Position numbers and translations under genes: made by a program. Source: Prolixibacteraceae bacterium (GTDB lineage Bacteria; Bacteroidota; Bacteroidia; Bacteroidales; Prolixibacteraceae). From it: 36,099 bases of DNA. The stretch spans positions 1 through 36,099 of the forward strand of contig JAOARB010000008.1 of the NCBI GenBank assembly GCA_025210775.1. The letters are read 5' to 3'. The notes below the pieces were generated by a model. It searched no databases and was not told the origin of the DNA. It was given only the letters and a program-made list of their open reading frames with translations. Positions within the stretch are counted from its first letter, which is position 1. Each line of letters starts with the position of its first letter. Below, one piece after another: positions 23,012-31,707 of this stretch.

Positions 23012-23073
23012 ATTCCTAAAAATTTAGGCTTTGTTTCATAAATTCTTTAACTTCATAATTGTCTAATTAATTG

Positions 23074-23081
23074 TATCTTTG
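23074..23081 (+). promoter_or_regulatory. -7 element of the DUF3127 gene
   Basis: TATCTTTG is an exact match, 29 bases before the ATG at 23111. Confidence 0.55.
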
Positions 23082-23110
23082 TATCAAACATTCAATTTTA
23101 TAAAGCCATT

Positions 23111-23518
23111 ATGAGTTTTACAGTTAAAGGTAAATTAGAGAAAATTCTAGACGAAGTTACTGGAACAAGTACTAGAGGTGAGTGGAAAAAAAGAGAGTTT
23201 GTTATTACTACTCAAGATGAACAGTATGCAAGAACAATCTGTTTTACTCTTTTTAATGATAAAGTTTCACTTATTGAAGGTTTCCAACCAGGAACAGATC
23301 TTGAAATTGCTTTCAATTTAGAATCTAGAGAATATCAAGGAAGATATTTCCATAATGTAAATGCATGGAGAATTCAGCCTGCTATGGCTGCTGCACCAGG
23401 AGCTCCACAGGGAACTGTTCCTCAATTTGATCCTAATGCTTATGCTGCTCCTGCTACGAGTAACGATAATGCAAATGCTGGAAGTGCAGATGCAGATGAT
23501 GATGATCTACCATTCTAA
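23111..23518 (+). CDS. DUF3127 protein with SSB-like acidic C-terminal tip
   Basis: Residues 1-92 of this 135-residue protein (SFTVKGKLEKILDEVTG, WKKREFVITT, ARTICFTLFNDKVSLIEGF, EIAFNLESREYQGRYFHNVN and AWRI) fit DUF3127, a Bacteroidota family with an OB-fold-like strand pattern. A low-complexity Ala/Pro/Asn linker follows, and the protein ends DADDDDLPF. That ending copies the DDDxPF tail by which single-stranded DNA-binding protein recruits partners. The whole layout (OB fold, flexible linker, acidic tip) matches SSB, suggesting nucleic-acid binding and partner recruitment, though no function is proven. Single gene between terminators. Confidence 0.85.
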   Translation: MSFTVKGKLEKILDEVTGTSTRGEWKKREFVITTQDEQYARTICFTLFNDKVSLIEGFQPGTDLEIAFNLESREYQGRYFHNVNAWRIQPAMAAAPGAPQGTVPQFDPNAYAAPATSNDNANAGSADADDDDLPF

Positions 23519-23546
23519 TGAGATAAGATCTCCTTTTAGTAGGAAT

Positions 23547-23580
23547 AAAAAAGGCAACTCTGAAAAGAATTGCCTTTTTT
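23547..23580. terminator. Bidirectional terminator between DUF3127 and lrp-like genes
   Basis: AAAAAAGGCAA (23547-23557) pairs perfectly with TTGCCTTTTTT (23570-23580). It serves both convergent genes. Confidence 0.85.
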
Positions 23581-23591
23581 TGATTCTAAAC

Positions 23592-24092
23592 TTAGAAAAT
23601 AGGTATCTGTCTCTTGAATACTTGATCTAGAGAGATAAACGTTTCAGTTCTAGCGATACCATCAATGCCTTGAAGATCGGTATCGATGATCTTCTTAAGA
23701 TGACGGTTTGATTTTGCTTGAACCTTAATAAAGATTGCCCATGCTCCAGTTGTAAAGTGACATTCTACCACTTCAGGTATCTCTTTAAGATTTTCAACTA
23801 CTTTCTTATCATAGTTTGCCTTTTCAAGAAATATACCTAGGTAGGCACATGTGTTAAAACCTAACTTATTAGGATTAACAATAAATTCAGAGCCAGAAAC
23901 AATCCCTATGTTTAGTAATCTCTGTACACGTTGGTGGATGGCTGCGCCTGATACTCCACACTCACGTGCTACTTCAAGAAATGGAATTCTTGCATTTTTA
24001 GTAATGAGTTGAAGAATCTTTTTATCTAATTCATCGATATGAACGATTTCTTCACTATACTCCATTTCTGAATTTTCGTTATATTTTTTCAC
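23592..24092 (-). CDS. Lrp/AsnC-family transcriptional regulator
   Basis: The 166-residue protein has an N-terminal helix-turn-helix (about 19-68: IDELDKKILQLITKNARIPF, EVARECGVSGAAIHQRVQRL) and a C-terminal RAM ligand-binding domain (about 80-160: AYLGIFLEK, VVECHFTTGAWAIFIKVQAK). Such octameric regulators answer to amino acids or related metabolites; the ligand is unknown here. No target genes are evident from position. An exact -7 element lies on the minus strand at 24142-24149. Confidence 0.88.
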   Translation of the reverse strand: MKKYNENSEMEYSEEIVHIDELDKKILQLITKNARIPFLEVARECGVSGAAIHQRVQRLLNIGIVSGSEFIVNPNKLGFNTCAYLGIFLEKANYDKKVVENLKEIPEVVECHFTTGAWAIFIKVQAKSNRHLKKIIDTDLQGIDGIARTETFISLDQVFKRQIPIF

Positions 24093-24141
24093 AGTGCTTA
24101 TAATTTGTTACAAAAACAATGAAAACTATTTTAATCTGTTG

Positions 24142-24149
24142 CAAATATA
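24142..24149 (-). promoter_or_regulatory. -7 element of the lrp-like gene
   Basis: On the minus strand it reads TATATTTG, an exact consensus match 50 bases before the ATG. Confidence 0.5.
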
Positions 24150-24288
24150 GCTAAAATTAACCAACAGATACAACGATCTAACATGTTTAACACAATGTTT
24201 TCTCTTTTCGGCAAATCTATTAATAATCTGTAAATATTAATTGCTTTTTGCTTATAATATTTAGTTGATTTTTATCATATCTTTTGCA

Positions 24289-25479
24289 CTAATGTTTTTC
24301 AATATCAGAAAGGTTTGATGGATACTGAAATGCCTTTAATTTAAAAGCAGGAAGTATCGCATATAGGTGCTCTAATAGTTCTGACTGAATGTCTTCATAA
24401 GGAGCCCAATCTTTAACTGTACTAAAAGCATATACCTCTAAAGGTACTCCAGACGCTGTTTGTTGTAATTGTCTCACAATTTGCGTCATGTTATTATTTA
24501 CTTTAGGATGTTGCTCCAAATGTCTTTTGGTATACTTCCTTAAAAGAGTGACGTTTGTTGTTAACTTAGAGTATTGTTCATCAGATGGAACAAAACCATT
24601 CTCTTTTAGATGGTCAAATTCTTCTAATGTTAGAGGAACAATAGAGTTGATATCAAGTAGGATTGATTTTTTCATTCTACGACCTCCAGACTCTTCCATT
24701 CCTCTCCAGTTCTTCATACTTTCAGAAATCGTAGCATAGGTAGGTATGGTTGTTATGGTCTTATCCCAGTTTTGCACCTTTACTGTATTTAAGGAGATAT
24801 CCTCTACAGTACCATCAGCCATATGTGATGGCATTTCAATCCAATCACCTATTTGAAGCATGTGGTTTGCTGCAAGCTGAACACTGGCAACGAGACCTAG
24901 GATGGTATCTTTAAATACTAACATCAGTACGGCAGCCATAGCACCTAAACCACCGACTATAGTAGACGGGTTTTTAACGAGTAATATAGAGATTAAGATA
25001 ATGGCTGCTACAACATATATAAATATCTTAATCATCTGTATATATCCCTTAATCGGTCTTTCCTTTGCAAAAGAGTATGTGTTGTAAATATCTAGAACAG
25101 TATCTAAAAAGCGAGCTAATAGATAAACAAAAATAAGAGTTAGATAAATTTTTGTACCTTCGGTTAATATGATACTAACTGTAGGATAATCTGCATCTGC
25201 AAAGTCTGATATACTGAAAAAGAATACAGCAGGAAAAAGATGTGCAATACCTCTGAAAAATTTGTTCTTAAACATGTAATCATCCCAATGAGATTTTGTT
25301 TTACTTACCATCTTGGGTAATGTAGACCATATGATCTTTCTTGTGATAAAATATAGGATCATGGCAATTAGCATGATCGCAATTAGAGAAATGGTTAGGC
25401 TTAAAGACTGACTCCAAGTGGTGTTGGTTCCTAACTCAGTAAACCAATTTTTTAGAAAGTTATACAATAGATCCATCAT
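24289..25479 (-). CDS. MscS-family mechanosensitive channel, YbdG-like
   Basis: The 396-residue membrane protein has about five helices in the first 200 residues: SLTISLIAIMLIAMILYFI, IAHLFPAVFFFSISDF, IYLTLIFVYLLARFL, MIKIFIYVVAAIILISILLV and the pore helix GGLGAMAAVLMLVFKDTILG. The soluble part starts GDWIEMPSHMADGTVEDISL with VQNWDKTITTIPTY and KNWRGMEESGGRRMKKSI, wording very close to E. coli YbdG (MscM). It should open under hypo-osmotic shock or act as an osmotic sensor. Single gene with an exact -7 element at 25515-25522, divergent from the M64 peptidase. Confidence 0.9.
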   Translation of the reverse strand: MMDLLYNFLKNWFTELGTNTTWSQSLSLTISLIAIMLIAMILYFITRKIIWSTLPKMVSKTKSHWDDYMFKNKFFRGIAHLFPAVFFFSISDFADADYPTVSIILTEGTKIYLTLIFVYLLARFLDTVLDIYNTYSFAKERPIKGYIQMIKIFIYVVAAIILISILLVKNPSTIVGGLGAMAAVLMLVFKDTILGLVASVQLAANHMLQIGDWIEMPSHMADGTVEDISLNTVKVQNWDKTITTIPTYATISESMKNWRGMEESGGRRMKKSILLDINSIVPLTLEEFDHLKENGFVPSDEQYSKLTTNVTLLRKYTKRHLEQHPKVNNNMTQIVRQLQQTASGVPLEVYAFSTVKDWAPYEDIQSELLEHLYAILPAFKLKAFQYPSNLSDIEKH

Positions 25480-25514
25480 AAATCATAAGATTAGTGCATA
25501 TTATTTTACGATAA

Positions 25515-25522
25515 CAAAGATA
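25515..25522 (-). promoter_or_regulatory. -7 element of the YbdG-like channel gene
   Basis: On the minus strand it reads TATCTTTG, an exact match 36 bases before the ATG at 25479. Confidence 0.5.
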
Positions 25523-25551
25523 TTTATTTTTTAAACAATAAGTTATTCTTT

Positions 25552-26844
25552 ATGATACGGAATTTATATTATTTACTATTTATTTTCTTCGTTTTTGGAA
25601 TGTCTGTTAATCAGGTTGTTGCATCCGATTTTGATACTTTCTTTAAAGATAAAACAGTTCGCTTTGATTATCAGTTATGTGGTAATGTAGATACTACTTT
25701 TGTTGTGTCTGGAGATTATTACACAGAAGGAAATTGGGCTGGTTCGCGTCAACATCTTACTAATGAGTTACATTATGGTAATTATATTATAGAGTTGGTT
25801 GATAGTAGTTCACAAAAAGTGATTTACTCTACCGGTTTTAGTCCTCTTTTTCAAGAATGGAAGAGTACCGCTGAAGCAAAGATACTAACTAGAGCTTTTT
25901 CTTATGCTTTTCGGTTTCCTATGCCTAAAAATAGTGCAGTGATTCGTTTTAAAGAGAGACGTTTTGATGGAAGTAAGCAATTGTTGTCGCAGATTACTTT
26001 TAATCCTAATAGCTACTTTATTATTCAAGAAGAGTTAAAACAGTATAAAACGGAATTAATCTGGGGTACAGGAGAAGACATTTCTAGTAAAGTGGATGTT
26101 GTTATGTTAGCTGATGGATATACACAGAGAGAGTATAAGAAGTTTATCGATGATAGTCATAGAATGGTGAAAGCCCTCTTTAAAATGGCTCCATATGACC
26201 AATATAAAGATCATTTTAATTTTATTGCGGTCTTTAATCCATCACAAGAGTCGGGCTGTGATATCTCAGGAGAACATGTATATAAGAATACCACTTACGG
26301 CTCTTCATTTTACACTTTTGATATTTCTCGTTACCTAACAGCTCGTGATATGCGAAAGGTCTATCAAGATGCCGCAACGGTTCCATACGATCAGATCTAT
26401 GTTCTAGTGAACACCAAACGTTATGGTGGTGGAGGTTTTTACAATTCCATTAATCTAACCTCAGTAGATCATCCTTTATCGGAAGAAGTCTTTATTCATG
26501 AATTTGGACATGGATTTGCTGGTTTAGCAGATGAATATTACACCTCTTCGACAGCCTTCGATGAGCAGTATTATAATCTTAAAGTAGAGCCATGGGAGCC
26601 AAATATCACCACTTTAGTTGATTTTGATAGTAAATGGGCAAAACTGGTTGCACCAAAGACACCAATTCCAACCCCTCGTATTAAAAAATATAATCATACC
26701 ATAGGTGCATTTGAAGGTGGTGGATATATGAGTAAAGGAATTTTCTCTCCAAGACAAGATTGTAGGATGAAAACCAACACAAGTAAAGGATTTTGTAAGG
26801 TGTGTCAAGAATCCATTGCTCGTGTTATTATGCAACACCAGTAG
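25552..26844 (+). CDS. M64-family (IgA peptidase-like) secreted metallopeptidase
   Basis: The 430-residue protein has a signal peptide (1-24, LLFIFFVFGMSVNQVVAS). An N-terminal beta domain (about 28-160) is followed by the peptidase domain starting VDVVMLADGYTQREYKKF. Zinc motif HEFGHGFAGLADEY spans 316-329 (H316, E317, H320 and D327). The C-terminal QDCRMKTNTSKGFCKVCQES is characteristic of Bacteroidota M64 proteins. The family is named for the Clostridium ramosum IgA protease, but natural targets of Bacteroidota members are mostly unknown. Convergent with the MORN protein, 7 bases apart. Confidence 0.9.
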   Translation: MIRNLYYLLFIFFVFGMSVNQVVASDFDTFFKDKTVRFDYQLCGNVDTTFVVSGDYYTEGNWAGSRQHLTNELHYGNYIIELVDSSSQKVIYSTGFSPLFQEWKSTAEAKILTRAFSYAFRFPMPKNSAVIRFKERRFDGSKQLLSQITFNPNSYFIIQEELKQYKTELIWGTGEDISSKVDVVMLADGYTQREYKKFIDDSHRMVKALFKMAPYDQYKDHFNFIAVFNPSQESGCDISGEHVYKNTTYGSSFYTFDISRYLTARDMRKVYQDAATVPYDQIYVLVNTKRYGGGGFYNSINLTSVDHPLSEEVFIHEFGHGFAGLADEYYTSSTAFDEQYYNLKVEPWEPNITTLVDFDSKWAKLVAPKTPIPTPRIKKYNHTIGAFEGGGYMSKGIFSPRQDCRMKTNTSKGFCKVCQESIARVIMQHQ

Positions 26845-26851
26845 TGATTGT

Positions 26852-27691
26852 TTAGTACCCTTTGTGCATATGATTAATTTGTTGGATATATTGCATAGGG
26901 TTATATATAAAATCTTTAGGGTCGATGAATCTTTTCTTCGACTCTTCTTTTGTTGGTATTTCTAGTTCTGTAAGCTTGTCTAGTTCTTCAGGGTTTTGTA
27001 ATATGTCATCGATATAGTGGAGTTCACATTTTAGATTCCCTTTAGGATTGTAATATCTCCATATGCCTTGTTTTAGTCCATTCTCTATATTCCCTTCAAA
27101 TCGAACTTTCTCATCACGGTACAGTTCGCGGTGAATACCGAATTCAATACCATCTTTATATTGAGAACGACTTCTTATTTCCCCTCCTTTATAATATTCA
27201 AATTTGTTTCCTGAGAGTTTTCCTTCTTTCCATTGGGCAACGGATTTTATTGATCCATTGTTATAGTATGTTCTAGCAACGCCATCTAATACGTTTTTTT
27301 TAAATTGAAGCGTCGCAATGAGTAGTCTTCCTGACTCATACACTTTCCATGTACCGTCTTTTTTCTTTTGTACATACCTTCCTGTGGTTGCTTTAACTCC
27401 TAAGGTGTCATAAAAAGATACCATTACTGTATCGGCATCGTTGTTCGCAAAATCTAAAACACATTTAAGTTTTCCATTTTTATGATATCGATAGAGTTTA
27501 TTTTTAGGCTTCCCATCTTCAAATAGACCTCTGTATTTAATTGTTCCATCTGATCTTTTAACAACCCATATACCCGTTTTCTTTCCGTTATTGTCTAATT
27601 GATTAATCTCTTTTGTTTGTGCTGCTAATGATCCAATATAGCTTATTACGCCCAATAATATAAAAGATAGATACTTTACAATTCTTCCCAT
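26852..27691 (-). CDS. Exported MORN_2-repeat (YwqK-like) protein
   Basis: The 279-residue protein has a signal peptide (1-24, YLSFILLGVISYIGSLAA). At least six MORN_2-type repeats follow, of the form YxNGxxKxxxxYxxGKxxGxxxxYY, for example KYRGLFEDGKPKNKLYRYH, KSVAQWKEGKLSGNKFEYY and RFEGNIENGLKQGIWRYY. Databases call such proteins YwqK-family antitoxins, but no toxin gene is adjacent and the protein is exported, so that label is not supported here. It is probably a structural or surface repeat protein. The 337 bases before the next gene (27692-28028) hold only a terminator. Confidence 0.75.
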   Translation of the reverse strand: MGRIVKYLSFILLGVISYIGSLAAQTKEINQLDNNGKKTGIWVVKRSDGTIKYRGLFEDGKPKNKLYRYHKNGKLKCVLDFANNDADTVMVSFYDTLGVKATTGRYVQKKKDGTWKVYESGRLLIATLQFKKNVLDGVARTYYNNGSIKSVAQWKEGKLSGNKFEYYKGGEIRSRSQYKDGIEFGIHRELYRDEKVRFEGNIENGLKQGIWRYYNPKGNLKCELHYIDDILQNPEELDKLTELEIPTKEESKKRFIDPKDFIYNPMQYIQQINHMHKGY

Positions 27692-27979
27692 ACTTACTTA
27701 ATAATTGCTTTTCCTTCTAAAAATAGATAACCATTTGATATAATACTACATCTGTGTATAGTCTTTTTATTTAATCTCGTATTTCTATATGTCTGCAAAA
27801 AGTAGATTTTATTAAAGTTGAGATAATGAAATTTATTAATTGAATCTGTTTTCAAGATTTAAGGGATCGTAGATCAAATAAAAAAGGTATAAGTGTATTT
27901 GTTTATTATAGTTAATATTCAAAGTGTTATGGCTATTATTTAAAACAATGTGTTTTAGTAAGAAGTTTAATAAATAAAA

Positions 27980-28006
27980 ATAGGGGACCTTTATTGGGTC
28001 CCCTAT
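27980..28006 (-). terminator. Terminator of the SusCD operon
   Basis: ATAGGGGACC pairs perfectly with GGTCCCCTAT around a short loop, followed on the minus strand by TTTTTATTTATT. It lies 22 bases past the DUF4302 stop. The rest of 27692-27979 shows nothing. Confidence 0.8.
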
Positions 28007-28028
28007 AGAAATTCTTTAAAATAGTTAT

Positions 28029-29288
28029 TTATGGTTTACCTCCTGCATATGCATACACTCTAAAGGTAGGAGTACTGACAGAAACAATTTCTACCGAGTT
28101 ATTAGTAAATCTTTTCCCATCACCAGTAATATATCTACCTTTTTCAATAAAATATATTCCTTCAGCAGAAAATAGTGGTGCTACTAAATTTTTTACTATA
28201 TCTGGTATGGGATCTTTGGCTACTAAAACCTTTCTACCTAACTCATGGTTTTCAATGGTAAAATTAATATAGACATTTCCTTTGTCTGTTTTGATCCTAA
28301 GGTACGTCCCATATTTATTTGAATTGAAAAATAATATACTAGAGACGTTTATCCCTTTGTTCATTAGATTAATCAATTCTTGGACATAAGCATTGCTGTG
28401 CTTTTTATGATCAGCAGTCTCTACCGCGAAATATAATTTCGTACGTGTTGTTCCATACACATAATTTGCACCTGTTTGAGGAACAGGACTATATCCAGAG
28501 TAACGAATTGTCGCTTTTTGTCCGTTTTCATTGGAAACAAAACCCTCTCCATCGGTATAGGTAAACTTACTATATGCTTTCCCATCTATGTCAATTTTTT
28601 CATCAAGAATGATGTCGGTTGCTGTGACAGAAGCATCAATAATTTTCGTAACGACTCTTTCTTCCTCTTCGTTCCAATATTTAAAGTATGCTTTTGAAAG
28701 AGCCAAGTTATAGCTAAATCCATATCTTGTTTCGCTACCTTCTAGTTCTAAATTACGGAAAAGAGATATATCCGTATCGTTTACTATTTTACTCTTTGTT
28801 GTATAAAGCTCTTCATTATATTTTTCTAATCTTAGATAAGATTTTCCAATATTTTCTTCAGCTCTACTCTTAAATAATAAATAGTCGTCTGTTTCTTCAA
28901 TAAGTGCCCATCTAAAGTCCCCTTTGATTCCGTAGTCTACAATTGAGGCCATCAAACTATGGGTATCAAAAACAAGATCTTCTTGTTGTGTATAGTTAAG
29001 AGAGTAAGAAGATTCGATTGCTTCAGTAATATCTTTACTAGCAAAACCAACTTTACTTCGTTTATTATCTTCAAACTTCATTTTAAAGAAGACTGTTGTT
29101 TCTTCAGTCTCTGTGTACATGGTTCCTAACCATAGCTCTTCAGATTTCAGTTTTGTGTCAAAAGATGCAAGTCTTTCGTTTGTTCGTGTTTCCGCATCTT
29201 TACTAAACACATCTTCTATTTCTGTTTTTTGACATCCTGCCATAAAGATAGAAGTCAAAAATAGGAGTGTTATATATTTTTTAAACAT
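28029..29288 (-). CDS. DUF4302 lipoprotein
   Basis: The 419-residue lipoprotein has the signal MFKKYITLLFLTSIFMAG then lipidated Cys 19. The body fits DUF4302: RTNERLASFDTKLKSEELW near the start and a run of beta strands to the end. This family occurs in Bacteroidota loci just after SusC, SusD and a zinc metallopeptidase, as here, and probably sits on the cell surface as an extra substrate-binding subunit. It is the last gene of the operon (33-base gap from the peptidase) and is followed by a terminator. The often accompanying HmuY-like gene is missing. Confidence 0.8.
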   Translation of the reverse strand: MFKKYITLLFLTSIFMAGCQKTEIEDVFSKDAETRTNERLASFDTKLKSEELWLGTMYTETEETTVFFKMKFEDNKRSKVGFASKDITEAIESSYSLNYTQQEDLVFDTHSLMASIVDYGIKGDFRWALIEETDDYLLFKSRAEENIGKSYLRLEKYNEELYTTKSKIVNDTDISLFRNLELEGSETRYGFSYNLALSKAYFKYWNEEEERVVTKIIDASVTATDIILDEKIDIDGKAYSKFTYTDGEGFVSNENGQKATIRYSGYSPVPQTGANYVYGTTRTKLYFAVETADHKKHSNAYVQELINLMNKGINVSSILFFNSNKYGTYLRIKTDKGNVYINFTIENHELGRKVLVAKDPIPDIVKNLVAPLFSAEGIYFIEKGRYITGDGKRFTNNSVEIVSVSTPTFRVYAYAGGKP

Positions 29289-29321
29289 GTTTTTTTCTTC
29301 TAATGTTATACGATAATACTT

Positions 29322-30245
29322 TTAAGGTGCTGGCGAAGGTGCTAATGCAGCAGCAGCCTCCAGATATTTTTGTACTTCTGTTCTGATACTTTCCATGTTT
29401 ACCCCATTGGTAGTCATAAATTTCTCTAGAATCTGGTATTTCGTTCTAATCAATTTACGTCCTTCGTTTCGTTTTATCATCTCAACAATTTCCTTAGGAG
29501 TAATCGTCGATAAGTCAGCAGGAAGTACTTCATCATTAAATAGATAATCCCAATCAGCTTGTTTGTAAGTAATATAACAAGAGAACAGTTCTACGAAATC
29601 TTCAGAAACGTTACTTGTACCATAAGGAGTAACCATCCCTTTTTCAATTGCCTGAGAAAGTTGCACTGTCATCCAACCAGAACGGGTATAGTTATCAGGA
29701 GTCACCTCTCTATATTCATCAGGAAGAATAAAAGTTTGGTGAAGGATATGGCAATACTCATGGTATGCAGTGTGTAATTGTCTTCTAATCCACTCTACAT
29801 TACTAGGAGTATATTTGTTTGCTTCAGTAAAACGAATTAACGTTCCACCTTCTGCCTGTCCCAATACCACCGTACCATCTTGTTGTTTTGCTTCAGACCC
29901 AACAAGAATTAATTGTTTCGGGAACGTTTTCTGAACAAAAGCTTTGTTTGATCCATTAACAAGTGGGGTTAGCCAAGCATCAAAAAGCATTTTACTAATA
30001 GGATATACCACCTCTTCTTTTGGTGGAGTGATAAAGTACCAATCATCTGGAAGAAGATTTTCAAGAAACAAGTATTCGATTCTTGTATTGTACCCACTAT
30101 ATAGTTCAATTAGTTTGTGGTCCAACTCGGTTAATTCTCTTGAAGGAAACAGTTCTCCCTTGGATGGGATTAGGGCATCTTCATCCTTTGAACAGCTCGA
30201 AAGTCCGATCAATGCCACTAGAAATATATATATAAGACGTTTCAT
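29322..30245 (-). CDS. Lipoprotein zinc metallopeptidase (Peptidase_Mx1-like)
   Basis: The 307-residue protein has a lipoprotein signal (MKRLIYIFLVALIGLSSC, Cys 18) followed by SKDED, an acidic stretch usual for surface lipoproteins. The zinc site is HEYCH at 162-166 (H162, E163, H166), with a third ligand probably E215 or E219 in SEDFVELFSCY. This fits the putative zinc-binding metallopeptidase family found beside SusD. It should cut protein or peptide substrates at the cell surface for uptake by the SusCD pair. It starts 3 bases after the SusD stop, so it is the same transcript. Confidence 0.8.
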   Translation of the reverse strand: MKRLIYIFLVALIGLSSCSKDEDALIPSKGELFPSRELTELDHKLIELYSGYNTRIEYLFLENLLPDDWYFITPPKEEVVYPISKMLFDAWLTPLVNGSNKAFVQKTFPKQLILVGSEAKQQDGTVVLGQAEGGTLIRFTEANKYTPSNVEWIRRQLHTAYHEYCHILHQTFILPDEYREVTPDNYTRSGWMTVQLSQAIEKGMVTPYGTSNVSEDFVELFSCYITYKQADWDYLFNDEVLPADLSTITPKEIVEMIKRNEGRKLIRTKYQILEKFMTTNGVNMESIRTEVQKYLEAAAALAPSPAP

Positions 30246-30248
30246 GTG

Positions 30249-31685
30249 TTAGTAATTTTTTGGTAAACCAGTGTTGATTGCACTCTGAGGAATTTCAAAA
30301 GCAAAGTGAGGCAATTCTTCTTGTAGTTGAAGAAGCGTTCCATCTTGAAGCCTATGTTTGATATTGATTTGATAACGATGGATATCAAACCAACGCATCC
30401 CTTTCATATGGAATTGACGACGACGCTCACTTAATAGGAATTGAATCCATGCTTCTTTTGCTGTCAATGGAGTTTCTCCAACAGTACTGTAAGTATCAAT
30501 TAAATCCTGATCTGTGAAATCTAATGGAGCATCATGATTCGAACTTAGGAAACTATTCATATCTGCTTTGGCTGCAACAAAATCATCCAATCTTACTTCA
30601 GCTTCTATCTTATTTAATAGAGATTCCGATAAAGGGAAAAGGTCGTTTGCTACTTGTCTATCGATAGTAACAAAATAATACGCTGGGATATAAATATCTC
30701 CATCTTTTGTATATCTTATCCCATTATCTCTTAGGTCTTTACCTAAAGCCGAAGGCTCCTTAATAGAATTATAGGTAGAAATGGTGATTTGATATATATT
30801 GTTAGCTGTAATCCATGTAGCAAAGTTTTGTACCCAACCTACTTCAGCTTGGTTTGCATCTACAATACCTCTTTCATCATTTTTATATTCAGACCATTTA
30901 CGCATCATTATAACCCCACCGTAAGCTTCAATGGCTTTGGCTGCATAGGTTTTACTCTTTTCGTTATCTTGTTGATCTTTATTTCTCCAAAGATAAATAC
31001 GTCCTCCAATAGCATAAGCTGTAGGAATGGTCACACGATATTTATTTTTGTTAAAAGAAGTAAGACTCTTCTCCATTAATTTGATTCCAGCTTCATAATC
31101 CTCTATAACTTTAGCATAGGTACTTTCCACTGTTCCTCTTTCGTAATCTTGAATTAGTTTCTTTTCTAGTTCAATTACATAAGGAATACCTTTATCCGTA
31201 TTTGCTGTAGTTGCATTATATGGCTTAGCAAAAGTATTTAGTAGCATGAAGTGATGGTAAGCTCTAGTGATTAATGCTTCGGCTTTTAGAGCCATCGCAA
31301 ATTGACTATTTTGCTCTGTCTCACTCATCTTAGCTATGGACTCTAATACCAAATTACTGTTGGCAATAGAAGCGTAGCTTGCTCTCCAAAAAGAAGCTGG
31401 GTTATCTTGATGTGTCTCATCAGTGATCTCTTTCTTCCAACTGTAAATGTCGTTTAGAATAGGATAACTCGTATTTACCCCAGTAGTTGGACCTGCATCA
31501 TCTGTCGCAAAATGTAATCCACAATAGGTTCTACGTTTATCATAAGCCTCAGTCATTACAGCATCGACGTCATCTAATGTTTTTATCGTCATACGATCAT
31601 CAGGAGCTTGATCTAAGAAACTATCACATGAGGTGAAAGCCCCTATCGAGATGAAAAGTCCTAATATTAATATAATATTTTTCAT
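30249..31685 (-). CDS. SusD/RagB-family surface lipoprotein
   Basis: The 478-residue protein has a signal (1-19) with lipidated Cys 20 (FTSCDSFLDQAPDDR). SusD-like N-terminus and TPR helices (LKAEALITRAYHHFMLLNTF, YAKVIEDYEAGIKLMEKSL) precede the C-terminal ERRRQFHMKGMRWFDIHRY and FEIPQSAINTGLPKN, all typical of RagB/SusD. It forms the lid of the SusC transporter and binds the substrate outside. The surrounding peptidase points to peptides rather than glycans, as for RagAB, but this is inference. It follows SusC by 22 bases. Confidence 0.92.
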   Translation of the reverse strand: MKNIILILGLFISIGAFTSCDSFLDQAPDDRMTIKTLDDVDAVMTEAYDKRRTYCGLHFATDDAGPTTGVNTSYPILNDIYSWKKEITDETHQDNPASFWRASYASIANSNLVLESIAKMSETEQNSQFAMALKAEALITRAYHHFMLLNTFAKPYNATTANTDKGIPYVIELEKKLIQDYERGTVESTYAKVIEDYEAGIKLMEKSLTSFNKNKYRVTIPTAYAIGGRIYLWRNKDQQDNEKSKTYAAKAIEAYGGVIMMRKWSEYKNDERGIVDANQAEVGWVQNFATWITANNIYQITISTYNSIKEPSALGKDLRDNGIRYTKDGDIYIPAYYFVTIDRQVANDLFPLSESLLNKIEAEVRLDDFVAAKADMNSFLSSNHDAPLDFTDQDLIDTYSTVGETPLTAKEAWIQFLLSERRRQFHMKGMRWFDIHRYQINIKHRLQDGTLLQLQEELPHFAFEIPQSAINTGLPKNY

Positions 31686-31707
31686 TTTACTGTTCGTTTA
31701 CAAGGTT

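Noticed and set aside
26852..27691. YwqK-type antitoxin of a toxin-antitoxin pair
   Set aside because: The protein has a signal peptide and no toxin-like neighbour; only MORN_2 repeats are supported.
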